Source: Varroa destructor
Lineage: Eukaryota; Arthropoda; Arachnida; Mesostigmata; Varroidae
Assembly (NCBI RefSeq): GCF_002443255.2
Contig: NW_019211454.1
Coordinates: 881,936 to 945,935, forward strand
Reading direction: 5' to 3'
Length of the DNA stretch: 64,000 bases
Within the stretch, counting starts at the first letter, position 1, and each line of letters opens with the position of its first letter. The position numbers and the translations under genes are program-made. Shown piece after piece: positions 23,834 through 35,780 of the stretch. The notes beneath the pieces were generated by a model, which had not been told where the DNA came from, searched no databases, and was given only the letters and a program-made list of their open reading frames with translations.

Positions 23834-25699
23834 GGACAAATTTGTACACGCTTAAGCATGAGTTTCTACTTACTCTTGTCGACTTTTTCCCTGTAACCAT
23901 TTGCACTTCTTTTTGCAATCTATTTAACGTGATAATTAAGTGACAGTTTATAGACCTTTAATGTATCCCGAAGTAGATCTTCGGCAATCAACATTTTTAA
24001 TCAAATACACGATTGCGTATAGCTCCTGAAAAGTGTGTTGGATAAATACACAAATATAAGTTGTCGATACTTTTCTCATTACTCCGTAAGCAATCAAGCA
24101 TAAACTGGCGCATCTTAAACGTAAATGTATTAAAAGAATATTTTTTAAAAAATTAATGATAGAATAAAGATTAGGTATAAAAGTTTTTTGCTCTCAGGTT
24201 TCCTGTTTCCTTCTTTACTCTGGCTTGTTTTGTAATACAGTTACACGTATATTTTTATAAGGCATTGCTTGTAGTCGATGTGTATACAAAAGACGATTTT
24301 TATTTGGTCAATTAGTAGTAGTAGAAGAAAGTAGCAAGAATTGTTACCTAAAAAAATTGAGAGAAAAGCACTTTAGTGATATCTTCACACAAGTGGTCGA
24401 TTTTAACGGTTGTTTATTCTCAAAGCACCAATTTTAAACTTTGACGAATGATAACCATTCTTCTAATATTCACAACAACATTTTTCTAAAGTTCAAGACG
24501 AAACATACTTTTCGATGTTTCTCACACCAGTTGGGCGTAACTGTTAAATTTTTACGTTGGATACATTCTTTTTGGGTCTCTAATAGTAAAATACATAGGC
24601 TTTGCTTATGAAAAATCTCATAGACAAAGCCCAGCGGCGTTTAATCGCATCATCTCGGGAGACGGAGCATTCGCCAGGCTTCTCCTTCAACAAGTTCAGC
24701 TTTAATATACAATGATAAGTGGCACCGCCTTTTTCGGATCTCGCACTCAAGTATAACTTGTCCAGTCTGAACCACAAAGAGTCTTTTAGCTTATTTCTAT
24801 AACCAAAATTGGTCACATTTGACCGAAAATTATAATGTAGAACCGAATACTGAGGTGCTCGTGTAACACACGCTAAGTGGTATCAGGCGACCGGCAAGAA
24901 ATTTTAATATTTGGATTCCCTGACATTTACTCAGCTATTGCAGTACCAACATTTGTGAAGCGTCTCCGTAAATGCTGAAGGCGCCAAATAACATATACGG
25001 ACCCCGTCGTTTTAAACTTTTGCACAAGACGACTCAAAAGATTTTTGGGAGGTGTAACATACCTAACGGGCCGTGAACGATGTTATCGTAAACAGTGAGT
25101 CTCCAACAATCAGTTTCATAAAAAAGGTCGATGAGCCCAATTCTCCGGTTTAAGCTTATGAATCCTCACTCTGGTCCCGCAAATAGTAACTCCGTTGTAT
25201 TTGCGTACTGGATGCTGAGCAAACTTTCAAACGTCAGGAACGAATAATGGATATTATTAAGTATATATGTAATCGATATTGTTTGGATTGACATACATCT
25301 GCTAGATTTACTTCAAGCGTTGTTCACATACTACAACTAAAGATTTGAAAATATTACTTATATAGGAAAAGCGAGGTGCAAAAAAGGCAAAGTAGAGCAA
25401 ACGTAGATTTTTCACGAATATATTTACAAAAATCTTACGTCAAATCTGCTAGCCCGGGATTCTGTGCTTTGCAGCCAACAAAAAATGTTTAAGGCTAACT
25501 TACTCACACGTGCATAAGATATCTATTGTGAATCGAGTCAACTTCGCAAACGAATGCTTTCCTAGTATGCCTATTTTAAAAATTCCATTTAGTTTCCAAA
25601 AATGAATATATCTGGAAAGAGTATTATCAAGAAGTTCTTGTTTTGGTAACATTTTCTAAACCTACTTCACTTTTTGTTAATATTAAACAGCTGCCGCGG

Positions 25700-26650
25700 A
25701 TATTTATGCCTCTATGATTAGTGAAGACTTTCTAACTGGGAGGGCTGCTTAAAAGAGTTTGCCAAGTTTGAAGATGGGGTCTCGGACTTGAAGTATATAT
25801 ATTTCGCCCCGGTTGACCGTCCGAAGACCTTGCCTGGCAAACAACTGGGTCATTCGCAGATAAGGTAACCCTACGAACATTCGACTATCGTCAGGTAACC
25901 AGATATTAGGAGCTTTGGTATACCTTAGAATGGGTGAAGCGCGCAAGGAAACAACGTGTCATTAACCGTAGACATTTAGCCCAGCACCAGGCAATACCAG
26001 CCACAATCACAGATCTTTGCACTAAATTGTTAACGGTGATAAGAAGTTGTGTCTCTACGTCAGTATAGAAGATAGAAGAAAGAAAAGAAGAGATACGCCT
26101 GAGTTTGATTTTTAACCAAATCTTCAATCCGAAAGAAAAACACGGTTTTTAATTGGAAGAGTCTTATAGACTGGTAACTTTTTGATATGGACAGAGAGGG
26201 TCAAAAAAGATCTGTGTACGGAACATTTGCATCGATTAAGTAAAGTTGTCCGACGGAAAATAGCAAATTGCAAGACAAAGCCATTCTGTTCCATGACAAT
26301 GCAGGCGAGATACGGCCAAGGTCATTAAAAAAACCATGCGAAAGCTTGAGCGCTAGGTGCTCTCGCACGTACCATATACTGTAGAGCGGGCGCTTACGGA
26401 TTATTACTTTTTCCGATTAGTGGCAAATTAAATTAGTAACCGTACATTTGGCAGTGAAAACAGTCTTAAAAGCACGGTAAAAAAAAAGAGCTTTTCAGCA
26501 TCAGAACCAAACGTGTCCGGCGAAAAGGCAAGAATATGATAATTAAAAATGAAACAAGGTCATCGAACACATAATGATGTGTTGCTAGATTTCAAATAAA
26601 ACGCTGCATTTCTAAGATGAAAAGGCGACATTACGTATGTTTCAACCTAA
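25700..26650 (+). mobile_element. Mariner transposase relic 3 (most complete)
   Basis: This is the best-preserved mariner copy. Near 25758 FAKFEDGVSDLK then DRPKT matches the end of the DNA-binding domain, WFAKFRxGDFDLKD...SGRPKT. From 25913 a long frame, LEWVKRARKQRVINRRHLAQ, matches the linker before the catalytic core. Near 26050 KKLCLYVSIEDRRKKRRDTP matches EKWxLYVNxKRRKEW. At 26295-26303 FHDNA gives the second catalytic Asp. At 26399 ALTDYYFFRL gives the third. The distance between these two Asp codons is 104 bases, one short of the 105 expected for DD34D, so a one-base deletion explains the frame change. A stop also follows KLER. The copy is inactive. Confidence 0.88.
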
Positions 26651-26941
26651 TTATATACGTAACCGCACATAAGGTTCAAGTGGCGGAAAATTTAAACTAC
26701 ACACCGGAATCTCCTAAGGGCATCAAATGTTAAATAACAATGTGAGCTATATGTAACAATAGGTTATTAGTTGTAATATTATCCGCTATTTCAGTATTCC
26801 GCTGAAAGTTATAATCTCTCCCTCAGCGTTCGGTAGTTGATTGCCTTTAGTGACAACTTCGGAGTTAATTGTCATTACTCCAACTTGTAAATTCGATATT
26901 AATAACTGACGACGAAACTAACCGAATTTATCCTGTTCCAG

Positions 26942-27024
26942 ATGTCAGGTCCTATATGGGATGCAGTAAGCAGTTCAGCAAAGGATCTTGTTTCTAAAAT
27001 GCTCGTGCACAATCCCCTTGACCG
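26942..27024 (+). CDS. CASK: CASK exon: kinase C-lobe
   Basis: An 83-base exon after TCCTGTTCCAG and before GTAGGT. It starts on a codon boundary and ends with two bases of an Arg codon. The product MSGPIWDAVSSSAKDLV continues as SKMLVHNPLD. It aligns with CASK MNPRQWxxISESAKDLVxxML, and the exon border KYx|M is the one known in vertebrate CASK. This part forms the later C-lobe helices of the kinase fold. Joined to the previous exon it continues the frame exactly. Confidence 0.9.
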
Positions 27025-28737
27025 GTAGGTGGTTTTCAACGAACTTCTCGAAAATGTCTTATTGGGCAGAAGCTCTGGCCTTCGTTGAATCGTAGCTCAC
27101 ATTTACCTATCTCAATAGCTGTGACATTTTTTTCCTATATAGGCGCACTAATCTGTAATTGCATTAATCTTTGCCCAACTTGAATGTTTCAAAAAACGAG
27201 TTACTTGTTGTTTTTTCAATTATCATTACATGCTAAGGATTGGCCTTTTCGAGAGTCAACTATTTTAGCCTCTGTCATGAATCAGTATTATGGCTTTAGG
27301 GTGACTTCTACTCTAATTTACTGTTTCATGAATAATTTCACTTGCAACACCCATATCTATTGTTACCTGTCATTTTGATTCACTTGCTGCTGACGAACTT
27401 CCTATAAATTGGTAATTCTATGGGACTTCATCCAGATTAAAGATTTTTAGATCTTATTCCAAATTTGTTACTTCTTAACTGTTTTTCTAAAGATCGGTTT
27501 TCTCCATACATCAGTATAATCGCTGCACAATCTCATTTTTGCTTTATGTTAACGCCTGGATCCCCAATAGAATTCATTTCGCAGGTCAAAGCCCTCACAT
27601 CTCGTTGTTTCTGGGCGCTTAAATTTGAAACTACGCTGAAACGAAAAACCGATACACATTAGTGCTTCAACCCTTGTTTAGTAACTGTGTGTGTGTGTTT
27701 TTTTTCTTTTATTTATAATCAGTACATTCGTGTTGCTACTTGAATGTTAAAGATTTCTAATTACTGAGGATAGTTTAATATTTCGTTTATGAGCGACCTT
27801 TCAATCGCGGTATCGTTAGCCATTCTCATTCATTAATATAATGAGTATGATGATGGCTTTGTTTTCATTGTTTGTATATGGCGCCACTAGCATGATATCA
27901 CAAACGAAAAGTTTATACCAACTACATCTCACTAAGAGCATTGCTATTAATGGGATGGCACGCGTTGCTACTTGTATTTAGTAGATGAATTAAGTAAACT
28001 AATCCGATATTACCTTTACATCTTAGGCTAGACAAAGTGGTCAATGTCATGTTTTTAAGTTTATGCAGTTCTCTTATATCTTCGTTACCTAGCTTTACAT
28101 AAACATTAGCTATGCTATTGGAAGATTATTTCTAAATCTCGTTCTTAACATTCTGTCCGCACGTCTTTGGAGTAGTAACAGGACTCGATTTTCTTCCTTT
28201 TCTGCACTGCTGAGAAACTTAGCAGCTAAGCTTATTCCTCTGGTTCACCGATTCTACTGACAATAAACAAAAAAAAAAAAGACACTAAGCCTATGAGATA
28301 AAAAAACGAGGGTCTTGCGCTTAATGCTGGATCCATTGTTTGCCAAATAGTCGTTTAAAAACGAAAGATGGCACAAAATAGCAAATGTCCATCTTATGTC
28401 ATTTGTTAGTTGTTTACCAGTGCCATTTCAAAAGGCAAAGCGCAAAGTGAAGACTGTAAAATCAAACTGGACTAATAGATTTTTTAGATAAGTTTTGTAG
28501 TGGAAAAACACATGTTTTTCCAGAAAAACACTGTGTTACTATTCAAGATAAGCTTTTACGGGCCAACGTAGATATATAAAGATTAATAACCCAATAGTGT
28601 TTTTGAATGTCCAAAAAAATTCTAAAGAAGCATCGTTTTCTTTACTGTAATCTCCCATTTTTACTTTCCACTGAGCATATTTAAGCTGTAAGAAACGTAT
28701 GCAGGTTATCTGCTGCAGAATGAGCGTCCGATAGGTT

Positions 28738-28761
28738 TTCTTCTTCTTCTTCTTCTTCTTC
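28738..28761 (+). repeat. (TTC)8 microsatellite
   Basis: Eight perfect TTC units. On the opposite strand they read as a lysine run, which creates a false open frame. Confidence 0.95.
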
Positions 28762-28927
28762 ATACAAAGTACTTATCTGTTTTTGATTGCAAGTAAAGCT
28801 TATCTTAAAGTGAAGTTTTAAACTCCTTACTTTTAAGATCGATGCTTTCTTCCGCTTTCCTTATTTGTCTGAGTAACGGGTCGATATCACTATACGTACA
28901 AATGTTCCAAATGCTACCACACCTCCT

Positions 28928-28951
28928 CAATATCTTAATATTAAGATATTG
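28928..28951. repeat. Perfect 24-base palindrome
   Basis: CAATATCTTAAT is followed directly by its exact reverse complement, so all 24 bases pair. It lies in intron sequence and no function is evident. Confidence 0.9.
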
Positions 28952-29178
28952 TCCCGCTCATGATTTTTCCAGTTCGACTTCTACGCGAGTTCGTACAATT
29001 GTCTAACCGCAACATCGTCTCTAAAGATAAACTGACCATTTTTTATAAAAGGCATATATTCTGTTTCTTGCGCGCTTAATATAATGTCATCTAAATTTAG
29101 CGACCCGTTGTAGACTATCGCACATGGTTGACATTTTTTAATATGAATGCACATAATTAGATTAAAGGTAATGTTAGA

Positions 29179-29200
29179 AAATTTCATTTCAATGAAATTT
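29179..29200. repeat. Hairpin with 10-base stem and 2-base loop
   Basis: AAATTTCATT pairs perfectly with AATGAAATTT across a TC loop. It sits 230 bases right of the 24-base palindrome. Confidence 0.85.
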
Positions 29201-31837
29201 ACCGAAAAAAAATCCTGAGAAAATTAGGAAACTTGCTAACTGAAACACTAATAAATCATTGGTCTTGTCGACTGCTATAGATAGGTTCCGCGCTTATGCT
29301 AATACATGATTAGCGGTATTGGTTACTAACACCTAGAGTGACAAGAAACAAAAGAAAACCTTCAGATAATCATATACGTGTTAATTAATACGACCAAACG
29401 GAAAAGCCATGTACAAATTATAATATATTGTATAAATTATTTAAGGAGTACAGGTTCTAGAGAGAGCACTAGAAGCATGTTTTGATCCTGCATCCCTAAC
29501 AAATGGCTTTTTCTATAAAAAGAATTGCTATAGAAATATCACTTACACGAGCGCCTGCAACGAATGGACAATCCGGCGAATTCCGTTAACTGACAACGTC
29601 CTAATCAATCTACGTCAATCGTCATAAATCTCTCGTTGATCTCTCTGATGCGTCAAGCTCTTGTATCTCAACAGGGCTAGATTTGCAGTTCCGCTGATAT
29701 GCAACAAGTATCATATTTAAACAAGAAAGTCTTGTAAATAGCCTAGTGAGACCACCAGTCACTTTGGCAGTTTCAAGGAGTTTCTAATCATAAGTATTCA
29801 CACTTCTCGTAAGCTGCATAATAGAATAGATACTTTACCTAAAGTGTTGTTAAGTTCAAATCAGATCTTTTAAGAATTGATAGAGCTCAGTAAAACGACT
29901 GTTGTTTTTTCATAAAGACTATAATGAGTCGGGTCATTTTTTGCCGCGAAACACCGACAGTTTGTGAAAATTACATCACAAATTCTATATTATTAATCCA
30001 GAAAAGACGACTACGACTAAATCAGACACAGACTAGGCATATATGAAATAAAAATGGTTTTGCGCTTGGTTTTTCAGCTTTTAGATGTACTCAATACTTT
30101 ACGCTATGGTCGGGGGCCTAGGAGTATTTGCAATATGGTAAAACATGACCTTCAGTATATTAGGTATTCGGTAATGTTTCATTAAATTGAAAATAAGGTA
30201 CGTAGCAGCTTAGAGATAATGTTCGCTGCGCTCATTTCCGACGCAATTGATTTTTTGCCAGCAGGTGGAAAATTATACATCTCTTTTACGCAGATACTTC
30301 TGCACCTTCAGCTACAATAGAAATTTTCGGGGTAATCACTGTTCAAAAAGTGTGAAAATTTCAAGTCCAATGAATTCGAAATTTCGTTATTAGACTTCTT
30401 ATGATTACTTATCATTAATAGTAACTGGTTTGAAAAGAGGACATAACGAGAAGGCCTTTTCTATGCTTGAATGTCCTTATATTTTTAGTTGGAAAAGTGG
30501 TTATCTCACAGTAACAGGTTCTCCTGAGTAATGCCTGCTCTGTAATTTTGACATCATAATATTCAAGATAGAAATTGTCGCTAATAATAATAAAAAATAA
30601 AAACTAACCAGAGATGAACACGATAAGTAATATATTTAGCACTTATGTTGGAAAGGAAAGCGGAAAGAATGGATGCATAGTTATACAGAAAATATGATGT
30701 TCATCTCTAAACTGAATCTTAAAAAAGTTTTTAATTTTTATAATAGATTGCAATATAAATTGTTTCAAGCGTAACTCTATAATAGGCATTATATGGTCTT
30801 TAACATAAAACCTCGCAGACTATTTTACGAGGTTCCAATTTTTTATGAAGTTAGAGTGTAATTTAGCACTTGCTATATTTCGTGCCAGTTTCTGCTAAGA
30901 GAGAGGGCAGATTCCTCAGTATACCGCCGTCGTACCGAACGGTGTGATGTGAATAGGGACATGAAAACCTTTCGTAGCTCAATTCGATCCTAAGGACGTA
31001 TTTGCATTTCGAGGCAACTGTCCTAACTGAAAATAGCACTGACATAATCAATACGTAACGGGTGCCGCATTTTACAACATAAAAATCTCATTTTAGAATA
31101 GATAATAAAAAGTAAAATGTAGCAACAGCGTATAAGGAAAGGAACAGACATTTCGCTGAGACCGGTCTCAAGAAAATGATCGAAAACAGAAAAAATTGTG
31201 AAAACTAAGTAAGCTACTTAAGTAGTATAAAGACCTAAGATAATGTTTTTTTTTACTTAAAAAAAAGTAAACGAAGCTAGCACACTACTTAGGTTATTTT
31301 AAGAAATTATATTAGCTGTTATGTGATTGTTTAATAATTTCAAAAACAAGGAGGAATGCAGCAGACCAATTTCAAGCTGAAATGTTGTATATGACGCCGT
31401 GTATGTGGCCGATGTAAAATCGAATTTGACAGCATCAGTTATGTTAGAAGGTTTTCAGTGCATAAAAAAGTGCTTTTGATTGAGCGTCGTCATCAATTCA
31501 ATCGGTCATATTTTCCCTAATACTCTAATATGGCGGGGCGAGCACAGCCTCGAAGAATTATAGGTGTAGGCACCTGCTAAAACAGATAAAAAACAAGAAA
31601 AAAATAACTACGCACAATTAAAAAAAAAAAGGAGATTCGTCCGTCACACATAATAAAAAGATACTTTTGTCTGACTGATAGAATGTGTTTAAGGCTTTGG
31701 TGGGTTATAAATTGTGTGTGTATTTCCCGTCATCCGCACATATCTTTTAAAAAAGTATGAAATTGACGAAAATAGAGGTATTGCTTTCTACATTATTTTT
31801 ACAAAACGTTTGATTAAATGGATGCTTTATGTTTAAG

Positions 31838-31962
31838 GTATACGGCCGTGCAGTTATTGGAACATCCGTGGATCCGACAAAGAGACACCCATGCACCTTC
31901 AGAGCATCTACACGCTACTGTAGAGCAGCTATACCGATTCAACACCTGCCGTAAGCTTAAAG
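31838..31962 (+). CDS. CASK: CASK exon: end of kinase domain and regulatory tail
   Basis: A 125-base exon preceded by TTTAAG and followed by GTGTGC. One base completes the split Arg codon from the previous exon, giving DRYTAVQLLEHPWIRQRD. That is the CASK/CaMK block RITxxEALxHPWxxxRD. It continues with HLHATVEQLYRFNTCRKLKG, close to CASK [20 protein letters not shown], the autoregulatory and calmodulin-binding tail. The HLxxTVEQL spelling separates it from CaMKII, which has RQETVDCL. It ends with the first base of the Gly codon, the same split position as in vertebrate CASK. The upstream AG is weak in pyrimidines but the phase is exact. Confidence 0.9.
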
Positions 31963-34754
31963 GTGTGCCTCTTTTTTTCATACCATTTACTCAGTTCCTA
32001 TTCATTAACATCAGGCGTATGAGTTTGCTAAACTTTAACAAGCCAACAGGACCATGTGGCTACCGCTCGAAATTATTATTAACATAAGTCGAATTTTCAT
32101 TAAGTAAGGCCCATTGTCTTTCGTCGAACAAGGACCAACAATGAAGATCGTTTGAGCTGATACAGTTGGCACAAACAAGGTCTTTTCGTCACGTAACTTT
32201 ATATGTAATTGATCGTTATTTGCGTGTTGTTTTTAATTTATCTCGAGAATGGCACGGTGCACGAAAGAGTGCGTAAAAAGGAGATGATTTGTCTGCAAGC
32301 TCGATGCGCCTATACTGGTAAACTTACGATATTTATTTTAGTATTAGTGTTGCCGAAGTCTCGATGCAACTTATTCTTCGTGGAGGAAAGATTTGGAATA
32401 TTTCTCCTTCAGCGAATTTTCTAATTCTAAATTAAAAAATGCTCTTCCAACTTTCTCTTTAAAGTTAATGTTTTGGACTTTTGATTAGAATTAATTTTTT
32501 TGTATTTATAGCCAATGCTTATTTAGAAATACGCCGGAGCGTATTTAGTGGTGGTTGCAACGGTTGCATTCGATAGTTTTCTTTACGGCTAACCAAAGAT
32601 AAACAGCAAATCATATGGAAATGCTTTGATTAACTAATTATTACCTTTTCATATATATACACCTCAGATTAAATTATGTTTGATAATTCACTCTGGTCGA
32701 TATCTTAACGCCAAAATGACAATTTCTTCATCATTTTATAAAATCTTCAAAAATATTAAGCATTTCAATTATAGTCTGCCTTGTGGGATGGAAAAAGTAA
32801 GTTCTTGTAAATTAAGTCCAAATAATCAAAGCAGGTAATATATATTAGTCACTTAGTAACCTACCTGTTGCAATTGAAGATAGGAGACAATTATCGTCAA
32901 GCATAACTCGAAAATTACTTGCAGTAAAAATCTTATTATCGCATGTTGATCTCACGTCCCAGTTATTAGTAGTCTATAGATGGTAACTCGCAGAGACATC
33001 TAGCGAATTTAGATAAAGTAAATGTTGTCCTCCTTGGATGAAATTAATTAATGCGCATCTCATCCGGTACACGTAACGAACAGCGTAGCGTAACATCACT
33101 TCCAAGTAAAGGACATTTTATAAAATTTGACTCTAGATTTCTAGACCGATAGATACAATGATGTTCTCCTATCTCGGTCTTTGTCAATTGACAGTTTCTA
33201 TAAATCGCTCATACGTATAGAGAAATGCTCATAGGCCGCTAAGTCAGTATTGGTTTGGTAGTGAAAAGTTGTATTTGTCTCATTGTAGAAATTTTATCAC
33301 ACAGCCTATCAGGGCCACGGTAGACATTATCGTTACGGTAACCTTCTTACATATTTGACCAGAGAATGAACCTCGTAGCATTAATACGCCGCTCAATATG
33401 AACCAGGTAGACGATCTGGGGGACTAGTATTGAACAATGAATATGGCACCTCTCCTTCAATGCACGCATTTGTGCAAGTAGTGATCTCTTTGAAAGAAAT
33501 TCTAATACCGAGACGGTTTTTTACCAACTACTAAAAACTCGATACTCTATTAGAAGAAACGTAAACTTGAATATTTCATTTCCTATTGATACACGTCGTA
33601 TGTTATAGGCAGCTAAATACAAAAAGGTGTAACCTTTATATTTGACATGTTTGAATCTATAAGCGATAAGTTGCACATATTTGCCATTTGAAAAATAGAC
33701 TTAATATGCAGGCTTTCCGCGCCAGTAAAAAAAAAAACCTAACAACAAGTGTCTTTTACGCGTCATCTTTTCTGAGATCCGAGATGTGACCCGTTCGATT
33801 TTTCGGATAGCTCTATCATCTATATATACCAAATGGTGTAACTTCCAAGGAACAATACAAGGTTTGGTTTGAATCAGAACAGGGTCACCATGTGTGAGTC
33901 CTACTAGTACTTTTTAACTCGCCTTGACTTTATAACATATCCGTCAACAGGCTGTCTCGAAAGTACAATATTACTGACGAAGGTTGCGTAGTTGTTCCGC
34001 AAAATTGATGATAAGCGATGAGTTGATAAGTAAGTTGATGCTAAAGGTACACAGAAACATTGCTAACAACTTACCGTTAGCATATCGGTTTAGTATATCA
34101 GCGTCCAATGCTAAATATCATATTTAGCTAGAGTATATAACTAAATTCTTATAAAAATGGGCCCTCTACAGTTATTTCTCAGTCTCATTATACTGCAACA
34201 TATTTGTAAATTATATAATAAAAATAACTTCTTTCATACAACAAAGAAGCTATTTTCTATACTGAACGATTCGCCTGCTAAGCACATGCATCATGCTATG
34301 TCATTTGTCCATACCATTATGGAAAGATAACGAAACTAGCCGTTTGTTTTTTACTTTAAGCATAAGTACTTAATTGATGTTCCGCCTTGAATCAAAGAAT
34401 ATGTTGACCCCTAGTTTTTTTTTACTAACAATATACTAATGATATTAATGTTGCTATATGAACAGAAATTCAGGCCATTTGTATAACAGTGAAAAAAAAA
34501 AACTCACAAAGACGCAACTGCATTTCCTGGTAAATTTCGGTGATGGTATCTTGATTTCTGCCATCTATGTTGTGTTTTATTAAGAAAACCCTCCGAAGAT
34601 CATAACGTTATAGGCATTAAGTCAGTGGCCGCATCGTAAAAAAAGTAAGTATTGTGTGAGTTTCCTGGAGTGAACCTCTGGCTCCATCAGTCCCTTATAC
34701 ATTGTAGAAGCTCCATAGATTTGTAGCTCTTCAATTATCCATTCGATGCCGATC

Positions 34755-34776
34755 ATATATATATATATGTATATAT
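34755..34776 (+). repeat. AT-rich dinucleotide tract
   Basis: Alternating AT units interrupted by a single G (ATATATGTATATAT). Confidence 0.8.
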
Positions 34777-35315
34777 GGTAGTCTAGAACCGTATTTTTGG
34801 TGTGATATTTTGACCATAACAAGTTCTTACTTACTTAACTTAGAAGGGTTTTAATATAAAACGATAAATTCCGATGCCCTACATAGCACATTGTGTAATA
34901 ACGTAAACAAGAAATTCGTTATCGATTGTTAACAATTGAAGAAACTCCTTTCGGGTTCTTTTTCAATGTTTGCTAGCAAATGAGCTGCAATAACAGCGAA
35001 TCGCGTCAACAATGATCCACTCACGCAGAATTACAACCTTTTCTTACCACCTTTAGCGCAGTCTATAGAACAAAACTATCGCAAAGGTCACATGCCTATA
35101 CTTAATAATTTTATCTAACATGTAAATTGCAAGTATTTGAGGCCATATCATCCGTCCGAGGACCTCGTCTTGTCTGTCATGTTCCTATAAGTAATCGGCT
35201 CCCTAGGATTGCGCTCATGGGTTGTGATTTAATCGTTTTTATTGACACTCCCATATAGCGCTCGTTCGCGTACTTTGTTCACCAGTAGTAACTTGTGTTG
35301 GTCCATGTCAATATA

Positions 35316-35780
35316 TCAACGTAGTGGATTAGTATTCACTGTATCATTAATCCACGCTCCCCCTTTAGCTACTTGCTGTGAGCCTATAGTAAGTGTATAC
35401 ACACATGTCTTTTCCACCGCAGTACGGCTTACTGAAACTGTGCTTTCTATCGCGTTCTGTACCTTTTTTTTTTCTACCATAGCACCGTCCTTCAACTCGG
35501 CCTTCTTGGTTCTCTGCTTTTGCTGCCATGCTGTTTCCAGCTGTTGGTAGCATCGCTGAGTCGTTGCAATTCCCGCTACAGACACGACTGCTATTCTGGA
35601 TGGGGGGGCGTTTCTGTTGTTGCTAATAGTTTGCATGTTCCATTTGCTCCCGTGGCCTTCCACGACGAGGGTCTTGTCTATGAATGCTTCCGACTGTCTC
35701 CCATTTTCCTTCGTTTCTACTTTCTTAGAGTTTAGCCGAAGCCGATCTGTATCTTGTGGTTGGCTCGATCGGTTGGCCAT
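35316..35780 (-). CDS. Unrecognised 154-codon open frame, antisense in a CASK intron
   Basis: This is the longest open frame in the window. It begins with ATG at 35780 and could extend nine codons further upstream without one. I do not recognise it. The product is hydrophilic, rich in Gln, Lys, Ser and Thr, with a basic charged segment (AWQQKQRTKKAELKDG) and a Lys run (VEKKKV). There is no signal peptide or membrane segment. The local GC content is clearly above the surrounding intron, as expected of coding or once-coding DNA. It could be a small nested gene, one exon of a minus-strand gene, or a transposon ORF1/gag-like piece. Overlapping plus-strand frames at 35242-35735 would be its antisense. 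Confidence 0.3.
   Translation of the reverse strand: MANRSSQPQDTDRLRLNSKKVETKENGRQSEAFIDKTLVVEGHGSKWNMQTISNNRNAPPSRIAVVSVAGIATTQRCYQQLETAWQQKQRTKKAELKDGAMVEKKKVQNAIESTVSVSRTAVEKTCVYTLTIGSQQVAKGGAWINDTVNTNPLR

Larger units (their letters stand above)
10533..26941 (+). other. CASK: 16.4-kb CASK intron
   Basis: The intron begins GTAGGT and ends TCCTGTTCCAG. From about 10.5 to 20.5 kb it is AT-rich with no gene, RNA or transposon that I can recognise. Small frames there, such as 12517-12726, 15258-15452 and 20142-20372, lack splice context or similarity and look like chance. From 21.2 kb on it holds mariner relic 2, a serpin-like minus-strand fossil and mariner relic 3, described separately. A GC-richer patch at 22.25-22.55 kb has overlapping open frames on both strands and is unexplained. 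Confidence 0.8.
27025..31837 (+). other. CASK: 4.8-kb CASK intron
   Basis: AT-rich intron bounded by GTAGGT and TTTAAG. It contains a TTC microsatellite and two short palindromes listed separately. No gene or recognisable transposon was seen. Frames such as 27184-27378, 28539-28763 and 30863-31051 have no similarity that I can defend. Confidence 0.75.

Noticed and set aside
10342..31962. CaMKII as the identity of the kinase exons
   Set aside because: KLKG and HPWI are shared, but LPFNGT, SAKDLV and HLxxTVEQL are CASK-type, and the downstream exon is an L27 domain, which CaMKII lacks.
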